Position numbers and translations under genes: made by a program. From NCBI GenBank assembly GCA_000447185.1, contig KE647055.1, positions 6,314-18,991 of the forward strand: a stretch of DNA of 12,678 nt, written 5' to 3'. The stretch is from Vairimorpha apis BRL 01 (taxonomy: Eukaryota > Microsporidia > Nosematidae). Shown here in pieces: positions 1-8,115 of the stretch (position 1 is its first letter; every line of letters starts with the position of its first letter). The notes below the pieces were generated by a model that saw only the letters and a list, made by a program, of their open reading frames with translations, made no database searches and was not told where the DNA came from.

Positions 1-15
1 TAAAATGAATATTAT

Positions 16-18
16 CCC
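16..18 (+). promoter_or_regulatory. CCC start-proximal motif of the KEN-box gene
   Basis: CCC lies 7 nt before the ATG at 26 in the context TATCCCTAATTTTATG, very like the RPS4 context TATCCCTTAAAATG. It falls inside the longer reading frame that begins at 5, so it argues that the ATG at 26, not the one at 5, is the start. Confidence 0.6.
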
Positions 19-25
19 TAATTTT

Positions 26-271
26 ATGAGATATTATTGTAACGAACTACAAGATGCTGATAAGGAAAATTTCGATCCAAGTGTACAACAATATAGTCCT
101 ATTAAAAATAAAATTAAAAAACGCAATAATATACTAAAAGAAGTAACTGAAAGAAATCGTAAATTAAAAAATGTAGATAATAAGAACAAAGTTAATGATG
201 ATGAAATCGATACATTGTTTTTTAATTTGGAATCTAGTTTAAGAAAAGAAAGATATAGTAGAGATATGTAA
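26..271 (+). CDS. Small KEN-box protein of unknown identity
   Basis: This is an 81-residue, highly charged, probably disordered protein that I do not recognise as a family member. The reading frame also has an ATG at 5, and it is open to the window edge, but the CCC motif at 16-18 points to the ATG at 26. Residues 13-18 read KENFDP, preceded by acidic residues. That is a good KEN box with the common proline at +5, the signal by which APC/C with Cdh1 or Cdc20 marks cell-cycle proteins for destruction. A short SPIK stretch and a basic LKEVTERN stretch follow, and the C-terminus is acidic then basic. Two overlapping AATAAA hexamers (271-276, 275-280) abut the TAA stop and may serve polyadenylation. 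A role as an APC/C substrate or regulator such as a securin is inference from the motif only. Confidence 0.6.
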   Translation: MRYYCNELQDADKENFDPSVQQYSPIKNKIKKRNNILKEVTERNRKLKNVDNKNKVNDDEIDTLFFNLESSLRKERYSRDM

Positions 272-605
272 ATAAATAAATAACTTATGTATAAACTTTT
301 TATAGATAAAGATAAAAATCGAAAACATATATTTTTGATAAAAACAACATTGATTGTGTTTTTTTTAATTAAATTAATTGATTTTTTTGTATTATATTTT
401 TGAATTATTAGTTTTTTTAAAATATGGTAAAAAATATATACTCTTAATTTAAAATAAAATTTCTTTTATAAATATTTTTATATTTACATAATTTTAAAAA
501 ATACTCAGTTTATATTATTATACTACAAATTAATAAAATACTTTCATTTGTATATTCTATTAGTGATAGAAAAAATAATTATATTTTAGATATTTCTTGT
601 TACTA
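272..605. other. A+T-rich intergenic, nothing recognised
   Basis: After the AATAAA hexamers this is A/T tracts with no sustained frame, no tRNA-like boxes and no CCC or GGG start signal that I can see. Confidence 0.6.
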
Positions 606-746
606 ATGTGGAAAAATTATTATTGGCATAATAACAGAGTTGTGTTTCAAGCTTGTATTTCTTTGGGTAAATCCAAATTAACAATAATAGATAAAATTAA
701 ACTTAAAAAGTTAAAGTTTTTTATACTCTTTTGTATTTCAGTTTAA
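606..746 (+). pseudogene. Possible Tc1/mariner-type transposase fragment
   Basis: A 46-codon open frame in otherwise almost pure A/T sequence, with visibly more G and C and codon use like a real gene. Its middle reads NNRVVFQACISLGKSKLTIID, close to the stretch of Tc1/mariner DDE transposases that usually runs VMVWGCFS..G.GKL..IDG, except that W is replaced by Q. An intact transposase would be about 300-350 residues. I can find neither the catalytic acidic residues nor terminal inverted repeats, and the frame stops on both sides. If correct, it is a dead scrap of a DNA transposon. It could instead be an unrelated short exon or a chance frame. There is no CCC motif ahead of the ATG. Confidence 0.3.
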
Positions 747-1496
747 TTTTAATATTTCAGAAATAAATATCATATGCTAAAATAATCAATATTTATAACA
801 AATTTAAAAATCTTAATTATTAATTTATAAATTTATGTTTTTGATTTTTAATTTAAAATTTGTTTATATTAAATTTTAAAAAACTGAAGATTATAATATT
901 TATAATATAGATTAATACACAATTGTATTATAATTTTATTTTTTTATTAAGACCTAATAATTTTATTTTGTTTATTATTTTATATTTAAAAAATTTTAAA
1001 ACAGTTAAAAATTTAATTATTTTTATTTTGTTAAATATTTATGTTAAAATTAAATAAATGCTGTTAATATAATATAAATAAAATTAAATTTTAAACCACT
1101 TATTTTTTAATTGTAAATTTTAATATTTTTAGACTAATCGTACCTAGTTTTTTCTAGAAATTTTAATTTAAAATCAAATATTGCTATATTGTAATATTAA
1201 ATTAACATATTTAAAGGCTTATTTTTTAAAATTGTTATATTTGCACAAATTTATAAAATAAAGTTTATTTTTTTTGAAAATTATTACTTTATTAAATAGT
1301 TAGAATTTAAAAAATAAAAACTTAAAAATCGAATTACATAAAATTGATAATATTAAAGTTAATTTTTAATTTTATTTTAAACATAAAAATATAATTATAT
1401 ATTCTCAAAAAATCATTTTTGGTTTTAAATGTTAAAAAAATTTAATATTTTATATATATTAATCAATTAGAAAAATTAAATTGCAGTAACAAATTT
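747..1496. other. A+T-rich intergenic, nothing recognised
   Basis: About 750 nt of A/T tracts between the transposase-like scrap and the 3' end of the minus-strand GYF gene. I see no gene, RNA or ordered repeat. The right end will hold the GYF gene's 3' untranslated region. Confidence 0.6.
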
Positions 1497-2468
1497 TTAC
1501 TTTTTATTAAACTTTTTCTGTGCTTTTATAAATCCTTCATTATCCACTAATACACTATTTCCAGTTTCTTTAACAATTAATTCAACTAATTTTTTAGCAT
1601 CTTCTGCATTAAGATTACCAAAGGTTTTAACAATATTGACAGCACTTTTTTGATTTTTGCCGTGTAACTTTCTAAATAAAAAGTGAATATTACAGGATTC
1701 ATTTTTTGACTTTAAAAATTTTTTAGATTGTTTTAATTTATGATCAATTGTTAATTTTTTTATGCTTTTTTCAATTTGTTCTGTATTTGTACTAGTAATC
1801 GTTTTATTATTTGTGTTATTATTTTTAGTTATCTGTGTTATACAATTGAAACCACTACTTATATTACTGTCATAAGATTTGTTATTTAAATTTTCACCAA
1901 CTCCACTACTATTAGAGCTATTATTGGAACTACTACAAAGATCACTGATTTGTGATATATTGCTTGTACAATCACTGGCGCTACTATTTTGAGTTCTAAT
2001 ACTTGAATTATCACTTACACTACTATTTAATGCACTACTATTACTGGTTGTCTCAATATTACTTAAATTTTGTAAATTAAAATATTCATTTAATTTTTCA
2101 GATTCTAAAAAATTTGGCATATCCTCTTTAATTTTTTCATATTTAACAAATTCTTTATCAAAATCTCTCTTAATCATACAATTTTTCATCTCTTCATCGG
2201 ATTTACTTTTCATTTCATTTTTAGTGAATGGTCCTAAAATTGTATTATCATCAGATTTAACTAACCATCTTTCTTGTGTTTGTTTTTTTTGATATGGTTT
2301 AGCACTAATAGCTATTATTTTTCGTTTAAATATTATTAATTTTTCTTCATGTGTATATGGTAATAATAATTTTATAGTGTGACTTTTTTCTTGTAATATT
2401 TTAGAATTAAAATTCCATACAATAGGTTTCACTGGTTTTAATTCTAAAATTTTGAAAAATTCTTTCAT
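1497..2468 (-). CDS. GIGYF/Smy2-like GYF-domain protein with eIF4E-binding motif
   Basis: A 323-residue protein. Residues 38-47 read YTHEEKLIIF, which aligns with the N-terminal eIF4E/4EHP-binding motif of GIGYF proteins (Y-x4-[LM]-hydrophobic; human form YGREEMLALF). Residues about 67-115 form a GYF-like domain: RW at 67-68, an acidic turn, ILGPF at 77-81, EM at 85-86, then IKRDFDKEF at 99-107, matching the W..D..G...GPF....M then RR..D..F pattern. The tryptophan and the G-Y-F triad that normally follow are missing, so the proline-peptide pocket may not work. Residues about 135-235 are a Ser/Asn-rich low-complexity stretch, and the lysine-rich C-terminus has no known domain. GIGYF/Smy2 proteins recruit eIF4E-type proteins and CCR4-NOT to repress mRNAs in the cytoplasm. 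The start is supported by CCC 8 nt upstream. Confidence 0.6.
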   Translation of the reverse strand: MKEFFKILELKPVKPIVWNFNSKILQEKSHTIKLLLPYTHEEKLIIFKRKIIAISAKPYQKKQTQERWLVKSDDNTILGPFTKNEMKSKSDEEMKNCMIKRDFDKEFVKYEKIKEDMPNFLESEKLNEYFNLQNLSNIETTSNSSALNSSVSDNSSIRTQNSSASDCTSNISQISDLCSSSNNSSNSSGVGENLNNKSYDSNISSGFNCITQITKNNNTNNKTITSTNTEQIEKSIKKLTIDHKLKQSKKFLKSKNESCNIHFLFRKLHGKNQKSAVNIVKTFGNLNAEDAKKLVELIVKETGNSVLVDNEGFIKAQKKFNKK

Positions 2469-2476
2469 TGTATTAA

Positions 2477-2479
2477 GGG
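2477..2479 (-). promoter_or_regulatory. CCC start-proximal motif of the GYF gene
   Basis: On the minus strand AAACCCTTAATACAATG places CCC 8 nt before the start codon, with an AAATTT stretch further upstream. Both are microsporidian promoter hallmarks. Confidence 0.65.
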
Positions 2480-2986
2480 TTTATTTAACCAGAATTTAAA
2501 TTTGATATTTTTTTACAAAATTTTCTATTTTAAGACAAACAAAAAATAAATTTTAATTATTTTTACATATTTAATAAAATCATAAAAAATTTTTTAAAAT
2601 TATATATTTGTTGTAAAATTTATAATATTTTACATTTTGAAAATAAAAAAAGACAATTTATTAAAGAAAAAATATGAAAATTTTCTAATTTATAAATATT
2701 ACATATTTGATGTAAATATATATAAATTTGTAATTTGAATATTTAAAAATTAAATAAAAAAATATTTATACTTTATATTTGAAATTAAAATAAGGTATAT
2801 CTAAAAAATACACATGATTTATTAACAAATTATATTTAAATATATGATATATATTATAGTTTATAGAATAAAAAAATTAATGGATATATAAAAATAACAA
2901 AAAAATTTATAAGTAAATATAATTGATTATATTTAAAAATACTATATAGTTGTTATTTATTTAAATTTTAAAAAAAATGTTCAAAT
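2480..2986. other. A+T-rich intergenic, nothing recognised
   Basis: This region holds the upstream side of the GYF gene and the 3' flank of the PI31 gene, both on the minus strand. It is A/T tracts only; no gene or RNA seen. Confidence 0.6.
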
Positions 2987-3445
2987 TTAAGCATATAAAT
3001 TTATTTTCAATATAAATACAGTGTTTGCTTTAATAAAGAAATGGATTTTTATCATCTCCTCCTTTTTTTCTAAATTATCATTATCAGGATCACTTTTTTT
3101 ATTAGGATAAATGTCGCTTTTTTTTATATCACAAACCAAATCTTCAGGATTAAATTTAGAACCTTTTGGTTTTCTTGAAAATTTTCCAATAGGTGGATGT
3201 AAATCATCATCACCAACTGAAAATAAAGAGCTACTTGTTTTAGATTCGTGATTATAAAGTACAGAAGTTTTAATATTTGGATCAAAATCATCTTTTTTTA
3301 ATAAATCTCTTATTTCTTCTTCTGAATGCATATTGTCAGGTGTAAGTATCAACGTTTTTTTGTTTTCAATGAGAATGTATTTATTTTCTGTTATTTTCTT
3401 TAAGTTAAAGTTTGATAATGATTGAATATAATCTTGAAATTTCAT
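2987..3445 (-). CDS. PI31-like proteasome regulator, C-terminus probably frameshifted
   Basis: As read, 152 residues. FSVGDDDLHPP at 75-85, then GSKFNPEDL at 95-103 and SDPDNDNL at 118-125, follow the C-terminal region of PI31 (proteasome inhibitor subunit, PSMF1; yeast Fub1), whose pattern is VG.DDL.P, G...P and PDPD.DHL. PI31 proteins bind the 20S proteasome; a PI31-like protein is known inside dormant-spore proteasomes of a microsporidian. The N-terminal 70 residues are a shortened version of the usual FP domain. After DNDNL the frame runs through A7 (plus-strand T7, 3063-3069) into an uncharacteristic hydrophobic tail. One extra A would instead give KKGGDDKNPFLY and a stop at 3030-3032, closer to the short DD.Y-type end of PI31. 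Start supported by CCC 2 nt upstream. The family call is fairly firm; the true C-terminus is uncertain. Confidence 0.65.
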   Translation of the reverse strand: MKFQDYIQSLSNFNLKKITENKYILIENKKTLILTPDNMHSEEEIRDLLKKDDFDPNIKTSVLYNHESKTSSSLFSVGDDDLHPPIGKFSRKPKGSKFNPEDLVCDIKKSDIYPNKKSDPDNDNLEKKEEMIKIHFFIKANTVFILKINLYA

Positions 3446-3447
3446 GA

Positions 3448-3450
3448 GGG
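3448..3450 (-). promoter_or_regulatory. CCC start-proximal motif of the PI31 gene
   Basis: On the minus strand the context is CACACCCTCATG, with CCC only 2 nt before the ATG. Transcription starting at or just after CCC would give a nearly leaderless mRNA. Confidence 0.65.
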
Positions 3451-4040
3451 TGTGAGAAAAACTGTTTTAGAAAAAAAGATCAAATCATTGATAAAAATAA
3501 TCTAATAATTTTACTTTTTTTAAACTTTAAGTATGCACTGATAAAAAATAAAGTTTTTTTTATTTTATCATATGTTTTAGATGAGATCAAAATTAATTAT
3601 ATACATATGAATAAAATTTTATTTGATAAGATTAAAAATAGTAGTGTTAAAAATTTTAATAAAAGATTTTGTTTTGTTTCAATAATAGGATAAACAAATT
3701 TATAACGTTCTAAGGCATAAATTATTTATTACAACAAAAAAGTAAAAACATTTTAATGTTTATTCTATTTCTATATCTTTTGATAAAAGTGAATATTTTT
3801 GATTTAAATTTAAAAATATTCTTACTATTTGTTTCTTATTATATTTACAAAATTATTTTATTTTTTTACCTTTAAATAAAAAAGTTTTAAATTTTATTTA
3901 TTTGATTATGAAGTCTTTTTTGTATTAATAATATTTTTTTCAAATTTTTATTTTTTACAATATTTATGTAAATCTATTATAAAATTTTAAATGTTAATAA
4001 CCTTATTATAAATACATTAATTGTTTCGTGTAAAATCTTA
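3451..4040. other. A+T-rich intergenic with no convincing gene
   Basis: Two short plus-strand frames occur here (28 codons from an ATG near 3607; a 39-codon hydrophobic one, 3756-3875). Neither has a CCC motif or family resemblance. I treat the stretch as non-coding. Confidence 0.5.
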
Positions 4041-4248
4041 TTAGTCTAAAAAATTTGGTCCTATACTATTATTAGCTTTTATTTTTAATTTCAATAAATT
4101 ATTAATAGATTTAATAACTTCTTTTTTGTGTAATCTAATATCTTCATTTATCATTCTCATTGCAATGTTTTACATTCGTTATTAAGATAATTTAAGATTT
4201 TTTCTACACTATAATTAGATGCAAATTTTTTTTAAAAGTTAAATTCAT
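4041..4248 (-). pseudogene. Small unrecognised gene broken by two A-run frame changes
   Basis: On the minus strand an ATG at 4246-4248 opens MNLTFKK and then meets a stop. The next frame is open from KFASNYSVEKIL to NNECK, and the third from IAMRMINEDIRL to GPNFLD with TAA at 4041-4043. The three pieces join if A8 (plus-strand T8, 4226-4233) and A4 (4168-4171) are each one base longer, giving about 69 residues with helical, coiled-coil-like character. The last piece alone is a 39-codon frame from an ATG at 4158-4160. Base composition is richer than the surrounding desert. I recognise no family and see no CCC motif before the ATG. It could be an intact gene with two undercalled homopolymers, a decayed gene, or chance. 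Confidence 0.4.
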
Positions 4249-5813
4249 AGTTTTTTTCCTATTTTATAAATTAATAATAATAAAAAATACATAAATTTTT
4301 TTTAATTAAAATAAACAAATAAAGATAGATATTTAAAACATATAAATTATATACTTTCTTAAAGTAAATTTTAAGTTTTCGATTTAGGTGTAATTAATTA
4401 ATTATTTTTTTACAAAAATAAATCCATTTAATAAAAACTTTAAAAAATATTGTTCATAGTAATATATAAATTTATAATATTTTTTATTTTTAAATCATTT
4501 ATCATGTCAAACTTCTAATTTCTTATAATTTGCATTAAAAAAAGTTTTAATTAATACAATAGATTACTGGTTTATATTTGTAATTAAAACTTTTTGATAT
4601 ATTTAAAATTTTGAAATGGTTTTGTAAATTAAAATAATGTGAAAATTTAAAAAATATATTATAAAATTATTTAGAATTATAAATATAAATAAATAATTAT
4701 TAAATAGTATCTGTTTTAGTATTATACATATTGAAAAGATTATATAAATAAAAGTAATTATTAAATATCTTGCTATTAAAATAAATAAAAATAATAATTA
4801 CAATAAAGCAATTTTTAGGTTAAATTTTTTATAAAATTAATTTGTATTGTAAAAATATAATATAAATAAATGTAATGAATTTAATATTTTAAATTTTTTT
4901 TTATTTCTAATATAAAATAGGTATTATTACAAGAAGTTTTAATTTTTTAGAATTTTAAATGATATAATTTGTATAAACATATTTAATAAAGTTTCAGCTT
5001 GTTACAATGATTATTATTATATATAAAACATAATTTATAATTTAAACTAATAAATGGAGAATCATAACGAGAAAAGTATCATTATATATAATAAAATATT
5101 CTAAATGTTAAAATTTTATACAATATTTAAACATATAAAATAAATTTTATTCAGATATTAATAATATATTGATTAATTTTAAAAAGAATATAAATAAAAA
5201 ATTAAATATTTTCATAAAAACATGTGTTATATAATTAAAATTTTTTAATGGTATTTAAATAACATGTATCGTATAAATTGCGATAAAACTATATAAAATC
5301 AATAATAAATACTAAAAATTATAATACATATCAAAATATTGTTTTATATTGTCAAATATTGATCATTTCATATTTAGTTTATTTATATAAAAGATTATAA
5401 TAAATATAGATTTTTTTATAAAATTATGTGTTAATTATAAGATGTCTATACACAGTATTTGTTTTTAAATAAAAAACTATAACTTTTTTTGATTTTATTA
5501 AAATTTTAATTGTTAATCTAATAAATTATTTTAAATATAAAAAAATAATTATTATCATGATAAAATATTATTTAATTATGTAAATAAATCTAAAAATAAA
5601 AAACATAATTTATATCAAAGATTAAAAATAATCATTTATATGTAATAATATTATAGTTTATTATTAAATACATTGATTATTAAATTATTTACAGTTAAAT
5701 ACAATAAATTTTTAATTACTAAGTATAATTTTATTATAAAGTATTAAAATCTAAAGTTAAAGAATAAATATTTTTTGAAACAATTTTTTAAATGTTAAAA
5801 TAAAAATTTGAAA
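4249..5813. other. Longest A+T desert, nothing recognised
   Basis: More than 1.5 kb of A/T tracts without a sustained frame, tRNA boxes, transposon ends or ordered repeats that I can see by eye. The right end is the eIF4E promoter side, with AAATTT just before CCC. Confidence 0.6.
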
Positions 5814-5816
5814 CCC
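5814..5816 (+). promoter_or_regulatory. CCC start-proximal motif of eIF4E
   Basis: GAAACCCTTCCTATG puts CCC 5 nt before the ATG at 5822, preceded by AAAATTTG, an AAATTT-like signal. Confidence 0.65.
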
Positions 5817-5821
5817 TTCCT

Positions 5822-6352
5822 ATGTTAAAACTAGAAACTAAATGGACTATTTGGCAAAACAGTGTAGATGATTCAAATACAAAAAGTTGGTCTGATGATT
5901 TAAAAAACATAGGAGAATTTGAAGAAATTCCAGAATATAATTATTTTATAAATCAAATTGAAAAGGTTGGTCTTCAAAATATTCACTCTTTAAATGTTTT
6001 TAAAAGGTCTATTAAGCCAATGTGGGAAGATCCAAAAAATTCAAATGGAGGTAGACTTGTATTAGATGTCCCACATATCGGAAGTGAAGTTATTGAACCA
6101 ATTTGGAAAATTACAGTTGCTTATTGTATTTCCAATACTGTAGATGGAATATGTGGTTGTGTATATGTCGAGAAACCTAATGTTTATAAATTTAGCATAT
6201 GGATAGAAAATGAATCATATGTTGATGAAGTTAAAAAAGGATGGAAAGAAGCTCTTGTAAGATATGATGTTAATATTTATTTTTTGAGTCACAAAAGAAG
6301 TTTAGATGGTTCAAGAGTAAAGAAGAATTATGGAAATAAAAGAAATCAATAA
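5822..6352 (+). CDS. eIF4E: Eukaryotic translation initiation factor 4E
   Basis: A 176-residue cap-binding protein that places mRNA on the ribosome through eIF4G, or is held inactive by binding proteins. W23 and W68 match human W56 and W102, which stack on the m7G cap, and E69 matches E103 (motif IKPMWED at 64-70, then GGR at 76-78). The order WTIW, KSW, IKPMWED, GGR, IW(T/I)E is the eIF4E fold. The N-terminus is minimal, starting a few residues before the first conserved tryptophan (W8), without the usual HPL. By spacing, human W73, central to the dorsal site that grips Y-x4-L-hydrophobic partners, is N40 here. The position of human R157, a cap-phosphate contact, appears to be E or K. Two cap tryptophans favour ordinary eIF4E over the 4EHP type. 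Family call firm. Confidence 0.93.
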   Translation: MLKLETKWTIWQNSVDDSNTKSWSDDLKNIGEFEEIPEYNYFINQIEKVGLQNIHSLNVFKRSIKPMWEDPKNSNGGRLVLDVPHIGSEVIEPIWKITVAYCISNTVDGICGCVYVEKPNVYKFSIWIENESYVDEVKKGWKEALVRYDVNIYFLSHKRSLDGSRVKKNYGNKRNQ

Positions 6353-7195
6353 TTTTTTATTACCTTTTAATTTCATAAATTAATTGAATAAAATATTTTA
6401 AAAATTTAATTAATAGATTTTAGTTTTTATAAAATAATTTTCGAAAGTCATTTATAACTCGATTTATACTGTAAAAATTTAATTTAATTTTAATTAATTA
6501 AATTATCAGTTGTTCTAATAATGAATAAATATACTAATTAATAGTTTAAATCTAGATTTTTGTTTAACATATTATATATATTTACAATTTTTAACAAAGT
6601 TAAAAAAATTTTAATAATTTTAAGAAAATAAATTTTATAAAAATAAAATGATAACGGTAATAATAATGTTAAATTTTCTTTTACAAAATCTTAAAAAATA
6701 AAAGTTTAAACAATTTTAAAAACCTAAAATTTAATTTTTAAATTTTGTAATATTTTATAAAGTATATATATTAAATTTTTTAATTTGTAAAAAATTATTA
6801 TTATTTTTTAATTATTTATGATATAAAATTATTAAAATATATTATGATTAAACTGAAAAATTTATTATATGTAAAAAACATTTTTTTATTTTATAAAAAA
6901 TTTGATAATAATTATTAAGACGAAATTTTATATAAAATTATAATATACGATTACAAAAAACTTTTTTGATATTTTTTTGTTTAAGTTTAAATTTTTATAA
7001 ATACAACAATTGTATTATTAATTCTTATTATTTTTTATTTAAATCTTTTAGTATTCAGTAGAACTGTTTTTTATATTAAATCTTTGTTCATATAGAAACT
7101 AATTTTTTTATAAAATAATTCTTACAAAAAATATGTTTACGCTTATTGACATTTCGTGCAAAAATAATAAAAAAAAATAAAAAATAAATAAACAA
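6353..7195. other. A+T-rich intergenic, nothing recognised
   Basis: About 840 nt of A/T tracts between two plus-strand genes. I see no CCC motif before the E2 start, only runs of A and AAATAAATAAA just ahead of the ATG. Confidence 0.6.
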
Positions 7196-7713
7196 ATGAA
7201 TTCAGAAAAAACAGAATAAACAATGAACTTTTAAAACTAGCAAATTCAAAATATAAAATAAATTTTTTAGACAATAAGAAAAATACAGAGTTTAATATTT
7301 TTATTGAAGGACCGAAAGACAGTCCATTTTCAGGTTACATGTATAAAGTTCATATTTTATTACCTGATGATTATCCTTTTAAAAGTCCTTCTATAGGATT
7401 TCTGACAAAAATTTATCATCCGAATGTAGATGAGTGTAGTGGTACTATTTGTTTAGATGTTTTAAATCAAGTATGGTCTCCTATGTATGATTTATTAAAT
7501 ATTGTAGAGATATTTATACCACAGTTGCTAACTTATCCCAATCCAAGTGATCCTTTAAATTGTGAGGCAGGTTCTCTATTTTTAAATGACTATGATAATT
7601 ATGTAAAGAAGGTACATTTATATAAAATCAAATATGCAACACCTGTAGTAGAAGACGTTGTGATAGAGAAAGATGATAGTCTAATAGTTTCTTCAGACAG
7701 TTTGGAGTTGTGA
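7196..7713 (+). CDS. Ubiquitin-conjugating enzyme E2, UBE2H/Ubc8 type, with frame change
   Basis: This E2 takes activated ubiquitin on a cysteine and passes it to substrates; yeast Ubc8 serves the GID/CTLH ligase. YHPN followed by VDECSGTICLDVLNQVWS contains the active cysteine (codon 7450-7452). LYDL-type spacing, PQLLTYPNPSDPLN and the short acidic Ser-rich tail ending LEL are UBE2H traits. The first in-frame ATG (7339) would remove the N-terminal helix and first strands, which are nevertheless encoded upstream in the same frame (NRINNELLKLANSKYKINF, then NIFIEGPKDSPFSGY). That frame has no ATG, but an ATG at 7196 one frame off reads MNSEK. One extra A in A6 (7206-7211) joins them into 172 residues with the cysteine at 86, against 183 and C87 in human UBE2H. 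It could be an assembly error, slippage or recent decay. Confidence 0.85.
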
Positions 7714-8115
7714 TGATTAAAAATTTATCTAAAATATTTAATTTATTAAACTATTTTTAAAACTTTTTATTTTAATTTATATTAATGAAAATATTTACTT
7801 ATAAAGAAAGTAATATACTTTTATTTATTGATAAATTTTTTTTAAATAATTATAAAAATTATAATGCCTCTATGAATACAATTTTAAAATTTTTTAAATA
7901 TTGTTATATTTGATGATTTCCATCATAAAATTTATATTTTTTTTAATTTATGACTTTATACATTTCTTAAATTTATATAGAAATTAAACTTTTTTTTACT
8001 ATGTTTATTTGAATGTTTAAAATTTTAAAGTTTTTGTATTCAAAGAAAAATTTTATAAGCTATTAAAATTTGCTAAATTTAAATCAGTTTTAAAAATTAA
8101 AAATAAACTACAATT
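7714..8115. other. A+T-rich gap between convergent genes
   Basis: The E2 (+) and CAF1 (-) genes converge on this 400-nt gap. It holds only A/T tracts and their 3' flanks; no gene, RNA or clear terminator hairpin is seen. Confidence 0.6.

Noticed and set aside
5..25. Upstream ATG of the KEN-box gene as its start
   Set aside because: The CCC promoter motif lies between this ATG and the next in-frame one at 26, as seen before other starts in the window.
615..690. G+C-richer patch with GTTTCAAGC, considered as a tRNA B box or snRNA
   Set aside because: The possible A box is only about 10 nt away and no cloverleaf pairs. The transposase-like frame explains the composition better.
3607..3694. 28-codon plus-strand frame starting MNKILFDKIKN
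   Set aside because: Too short, no promoter motif, no resemblance and no clear continuation in another frame.
3756..3875. 39-codon hydrophobic plus-strand frame that could be a small membrane protein
   Set aside because: T-rich A/T sequence yields Phe/Leu/Ile/Tyr frames by chance. No CCC motif and no recognisable family.
7905..7930. TGATG-ATTTC-CATCA hairpin as a terminator
   Set aside because: A 5-bp stem in A/T-rich DNA is expected by chance, and such terminators are not used for Pol II genes.
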